From the NCBI GenBank assembly GCA_021129835.1, contig JAJOKM010000024.1, positions 1-7,096 on the forward strand: DNA of 7,096 nt. Direction: 5' to 3'. This DNA is from Thermodesulfovibrionales bacterium. GTDB taxonomy: Bacteria; Nitrospirota; Thermodesulfovibrionia; Thermodesulfovibrionales; Dissulfurispiraceae. Below, piece by piece: positions 4,446 to 7,096 of this stretch. The notes beneath the pieces were generated by a model that was not told the origin of the DNA, ran no database searches, and worked only from the letters and a program-made list of their open reading frames with translations. The position numbers were made by a program, and so were the translations under genes. Within the stretch, counting starts at the first letter, position 1; each line of letters opens with the position of its first letter.

Positions 4446-5909
4446 ATGGGATATAAGGACTTAAGAGAGTTTATAAAGACATTAGAAGAGAGAGGACTTC
4501 TCCACAGGGTAAAGGTGGAGGTTGACCCTATTTTAGAGATTTCTGAGATTACAGATCGGATGTGCAAAAGCCCAGATGGAGGCAAGGCGCTATTTTTTGA
4601 GAGAGTAAGGGGCTCACGATATCCTGTCGTCACCAATATTGTTGGTTCCTTTGAAAGGATGAATCTCTCGCTTAAAGTTAATCGGCTCGAGGATGTCTCC
4701 AGCCGCATAGAAGAGCTATTAGACCAATTACCGCCAAAGACATTAATGGAAAAGCTTGCAATACTGCCAAAGCTTTTTGAGTTCTCCAAATACCTTCCGA
4801 AGAGAGTCAAAAATGCCCCCTGCCAAGAGATTATCGAAAGGGACAATCCTGATTTGAGCAAGTTTCCCATAATCAAATGCTGGCCCGGAGATGGACAACC
4901 AACAGATGAGGGGAGATTTATTACCCTGCCGATGGTCTTTACGAAGGATATAGAGACAGGCAGGCAGAATTGTGGCATGTACAGACTTCATGTCTATGAT
5001 AAGACCACCACAGGAATGCACTGGCATATCCATAAGGATGGCGCAAGGCACTATGATAAATATCGTGCCCTCAACAAAAAAATGCCTGTAGCTGTTGCGA
5101 TTGGGAGTGACCCAGCAGTTATATTCTCTTCGGCCGCTCCTCTGCCCGAACCTATATGCGAAATGCTTTTTGCTGGCTTTTTACGCCGGGAACGGGTAGA
5201 GATGACTAAGTGCATTTCATCAGACATAGAAGTACCCGCCAACAGTGAGCTTGTGCTGGAGGGCTATATTGAGCCCGGAGAGACAAAAATGGAGGGACCA
5301 TTTGGGGATCATACCGGCTTTTACTCTGCTCCTGACTATTATCCAGTTTTTCATATAACCTGCATAACACACAAAAAAGAGATGCTATATCCGGCGACGA
5401 TAGTCGGAAAACCGCCCATGGAAGACTGCTATATGGGAAAGGCAATAGGGCGAATATTTTTGCCCCTTCTAAGACTTATACTTCCTGAAGTAAGAGACAT
5501 CTGCCTCCCGATGGAAGGCGTGTTTCATAACGCGGCGCTGATTTCTATGAAAAAGAGCTACCCGGGCCATGCAAAGAAGGTCATACATAGCCTGTGGGGT
5601 AGTGGACAGATGATGTTTGCAAAGCTCCTCATTGTCGTGGATGATGATGTGGATGTTCAGGATATGTCATACACTGCATGGCGCGTCTTAAATAGTGTTG
5701 ACTGGAAAAGAGATGTAGTTATTGCCGAAGGCCCCCTTGACGACCTTGACCATGCCGCAAGCTGGCCAAGATATGGCTCAAAGATGGGCATTGATGCCAC
5801 AAGGAAGACAAAAGAGGAAGGCATGATGCGTGACTGGCCCGATGAGCTGTTCATGTCTGAGGAGATCACAAGTCTTGTTGATCGGAGATGGAGGGATTAC
5901 GGATTCTGA
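4446..5909 (+). CDS. ubiD: UbiD-family prFMN-dependent decarboxylase (menaquinone type)
   Basis: Non-oxidative decarboxylase of the UbiD family, which uses prenylated FMN made by UbiX to remove CO2 from aromatic or unsaturated acids. The 487-residue length and the motif style fit the group acting in quinone synthesis. NCGMYR at 175-180 gives Asn175 and Arg180, and MHWHIHKDGARHY at 191-203 gives His196, matching the E. coli cofactor-metal positions. EMLFAGFLRRE at 239-249 supplies the Glu metal ligand. EGPFGDHTGFY at 283-293 carries the catalytic acid pair, Glu283 and Asp288. The N-terminus (MGYKDLREFIKTLEERG) is typical, which supports the ATG at 4446 although no good Shine-Dalgarno is visible. 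The end overlaps ribD. Substrate cannot be fixed from sequence; a menaquinone precursor is the likeliest, a phenolic or other aromatic acid is possible. No ubiX is in the window. Confidence 0.92.
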   Translation: MGYKDLREFIKTLEERGLLHRVKVEVDPILEISEITDRMCKSPDGGKALFFERVRGSRYPVVTNIVGSFERMNLSLKVNRLEDVSSRIEELLDQLPPKTLMEKLAILPKLFEFSKYLPKRVKNAPCQEIIERDNPDLSKFPIIKCWPGDGQPTDEGRFITLPMVFTKDIETGRQNCGMYRLHVYDKTTTGMHWHIHKDGARHYDKYRALNKKMPVAVAIGSDPAVIFSSAAPLPEPICEMLFAGFLRRERVEMTKCISSDIEVPANSELVLEGYIEPGETKMEGPFGDHTGFYSAPDYYPVFHITCITHKKEMLYPATIVGKPPMEDCYMGKAIGRIFLPLLRLILPEVRDICLPMEGVFHNAALISMKKSYPGHAKKVIHSLWGSGQMMFAKLLIVVDDDVDVQDMSYTAWRVLNSVDWKRDVVIAEGPLDDLDHAASWPRYGSKMGIDATRKTKEEGMMRDWPDELFMSEEITSLVDRRWRDYGF

Positions 5910-7033
5910 CCAATAACCATGAATTATTCATGAAAGAGGCATTGAGGCTCGCTGCAAAGGCAAGAGGAATGACAAGCCCCAACCCCATGGTCGGGGCAGT
6001 AATAGTTAAAGACGGAATAATTATTGCAAAAGATTATCACAGAAGAGTAGGTGAGCTCCACGCAGAGGCCTCTGTGATATCGAAGGCCGGAAAGAACACA
6101 AAAGGCTCTATCCTTTATGTGACACTTGAGCCTTGCTGCCATAAAGATAAAAGGACATCCCCATGCACCGAGGCAATTATAAAGGCCGAGATCAAGAGTG
6201 TTGTTATTGCCATGGAAGACCCTAATCCGAAGGTCTCTGGAAGGGGCATAAAAATATTAAGAAGGCAGGGCATCGAAGTTGGCAGTGGAATCCTTGAAGA
6301 TAAGGCAAAGAGGCTTAATGAGGCCTATATAAAATACATAACGGCAAAAATACCCTTTGTTACCCTAAAAGTAGCTATGACACTCGATGGAAAAATTGCA
6401 ACACCCGAGGGACAATCAAGATGGATAACAGGGGAAGAGGCGAGGAGAACTGTCCACCTGATGAGAGGCAGTGTAGATGCTATCTTGACGGCTGTTGGAA
6501 CGGTTAAGGCTGACAATCCAGAGCTTACAGCGAGGATAGCGGGCAGGGCGCTGACGTTGGCAAGGAGTCCTAAAAGGGTTGTTATAGATCCTGATCTCGA
6601 AATACCATTAAATTACAAGGTATTCAAACTGCCACCGGAGACCATTGTGGCAACAAGAAAGGGTCAAGAGTCGAGAGTCGAGAGTCGAGAAATGAGAGAG
6701 GAAAAGATTAAGGCATTAATTTCTAAAGGCGTAAAGATAATTGAGTATGAAGGCGAAAGACTATATTTAAAGTGGCTCATGAAAAAGCTTGGCGAAATGG
6801 AGATTACATCGGTGATGATAGAAGGAGGATCCTCACTAAGCGCCTATGCACTTCAAGATGGCATGGTTGATAAGGTGGTCTTCTTTATAGCTCCTAAAAT
6901 AATTGGAGGGAAGGAATCAATGCCTGCCATAGGCGGAACACTTTATAAGAGGCTGCAAGATGCGTATCGAATTCATAATATAAATATAAAGAGAGTGGGC
7001 GAAGATTTGATGATCGAGGGATACATCCACTAA
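5888..7033 (+). CDS. ribD: Bifunctional riboflavin biosynthesis protein RibD
   Basis: Carries out two successive steps of riboflavin synthesis: deamination of the pyrimidine made from GTP, then NADPH-dependent reduction of its ribose. The deaminase domain (about 12-150) has the zinc motifs HAE at 58-60 and PCCH...SPC at 82-93, with Glu60 as catalytic acid. The reductase domain (about 155-380) has LKVAMTLDGKIAT (160-172), WITGEEAR (179-186), GTVKADNPELTAR (204-216) and IEGGSSL (311-317). Residues 261-267 (ESRVESR) are encoded by a 7-bp tandem repeat in a variable loop. The start is uncertain. ATG 5888 overlaps ubiD by 22 bases with no spaced ribosome binding site. GGAGGG at 5890-5895 points to a start near CTG 5906, and homologues usually begin about there. 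ATG 5930 would trim the fold. No FMN riboswitch is seen; cotranscription with ubiD is likely. Confidence 0.95.
   Translation: MEGLRILTNNHELFMKEALRLAAKARGMTSPNPMVGAVIVKDGIIIAKDYHRRVGELHAEASVISKAGKNTKGSILYVTLEPCCHKDKRTSPCTEAIIKAEIKSVVIAMEDPNPKVSGRGIKILRRQGIEVGSGILEDKAKRLNEAYIKYITAKIPFVTLKVAMTLDGKIATPEGQSRWITGEEARRTVHLMRGSVDAILTAVGTVKADNPELTARIAGRALTLARSPKRVVIDPDLEIPLNYKVFKLPPETIVATRKGQESRVESREMREEKIKALISKGVKIIEYEGERLYLKWLMKKLGEMEITSVMIEGGSSLSAYALQDGMVDKVVFFIAPKIIGGKESMPAIGGTLYKRLQDAYRIHNINIKRVGEDLMIEGYIH
6668..6690 (+). repeat. In-frame 7-bp tandem repeat inside ribD
   Basis: GAGTCGA occurs three times in a row (6668-6688) and continues with GA. Its 21 bases add exactly seven codons, so the frame is kept. 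It falls in the linker after the VATRKGQ strand of the reductase domain, where family members vary in length. Confidence 0.9.
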
Positions 7034-7060
7034 AGACGATCGTAATAGTTCAGCCATCTT

Positions 7061-7096
7061 GTCATTTCGAACGAATGTGAGAAATCTTGCTCAGGA
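7061..7096. repeat. Fragment of a GTCATTTCGA...GAGAAATCT dispersed repeat
   Basis: The sequence GTCATTTCGA, a short spacer, then GAGAAATCTTGCTC follows the pattern of a well-known family of short intergenic repeats found in many bacterial genomes. It has ATTTC/GAAAT inverted ends at 7064-7068 and 7081-7085. It begins 27 bases after the ribD stop and is cut by the window edge. The rest of 7034-7060 holds only an ACGATCGT palindrome. Confidence 0.55.

Noticed and set aside
4406..4978. 190-codon ORF on the minus strand
   Set aside because: It lies antisense to ubiD, which has clear family motifs; the antisense product resembles nothing.
5840..5930. FMN riboswitch ahead of ribD
   Set aside because: ribD overlaps ubiD, and no conserved RFN-type core is seen.

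Overview
This window reads as ordinary chromosomal housekeeping sequence from a bacterium, with an unusual amount of short-period repeat DNA in its gaps. The genes use many ATA, AGA and AGG codons and the base composition is moderately AT-rich. An S21 protein, a long-form NIF3-like protein and a menaquinone-type UbiD decarboxylase are also present. Together with many GTCATT-type and heptamer dispersed repeats, this suggests an uncultured Nitrospirota or deltaproteobacterial-grade anaerobe. That placement is inference and only moderately secure.

Layout, all genes on the + strand: (1) 1-172 is a leader region with a dispersed-repeat fragment and a possible 12-codon leader ORF. (2) 173-1916 holds pstC and pstA, the two permease subunits of the high-affinity phosphate ABC transporter, one base apart. 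(3) 1917-2139 is a gap with a 7-bp tandem repeat and a clear sigma70-type promoter. (4) phoU follows and ends at 2802. (5) 2803-3034 is a gap with a candidate promoter and a mosaic fold-back repeat. (6) rpsU (ribosomal protein S21) is followed by a 14-bp perfect hairpin. (7) 3359-4342 encodes a NIF3/DUF34 family protein. (8) 4343-4445 is a fold-back repeat. (9) ubiD (prenylated-FMN-dependent decarboxylase) overlaps ribD (bifunctional riboflavin biosynthesis enzyme). (10) The window ends in another dispersed-repeat fragment.

Functionally, pstC, pstA and phoU belong to phosphate uptake and its signalling. The ATPase gene pstB, usually found between pstA and phoU, is not there; its place holds repeat DNA and a separate phoU promoter. 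The ubiD-ribD pair links a flavin-dependent decarboxylase, probably for quinone synthesis, to the pathway that makes flavin.

I see no CRISPR array, tRNA, rRNA, transposase, toxin-antitoxin or defence system. The most interesting signals are in the repeats. A 17-bp sequence occurs twice, each time joined to a different repeat block just upstream of a gene (phoU, rpsU). Several unrelated repeats also share a 7-bp or 21-bp period, and one of them lies in frame inside ribD. I do not see convincing evidence of an undescribed multi-gene system.
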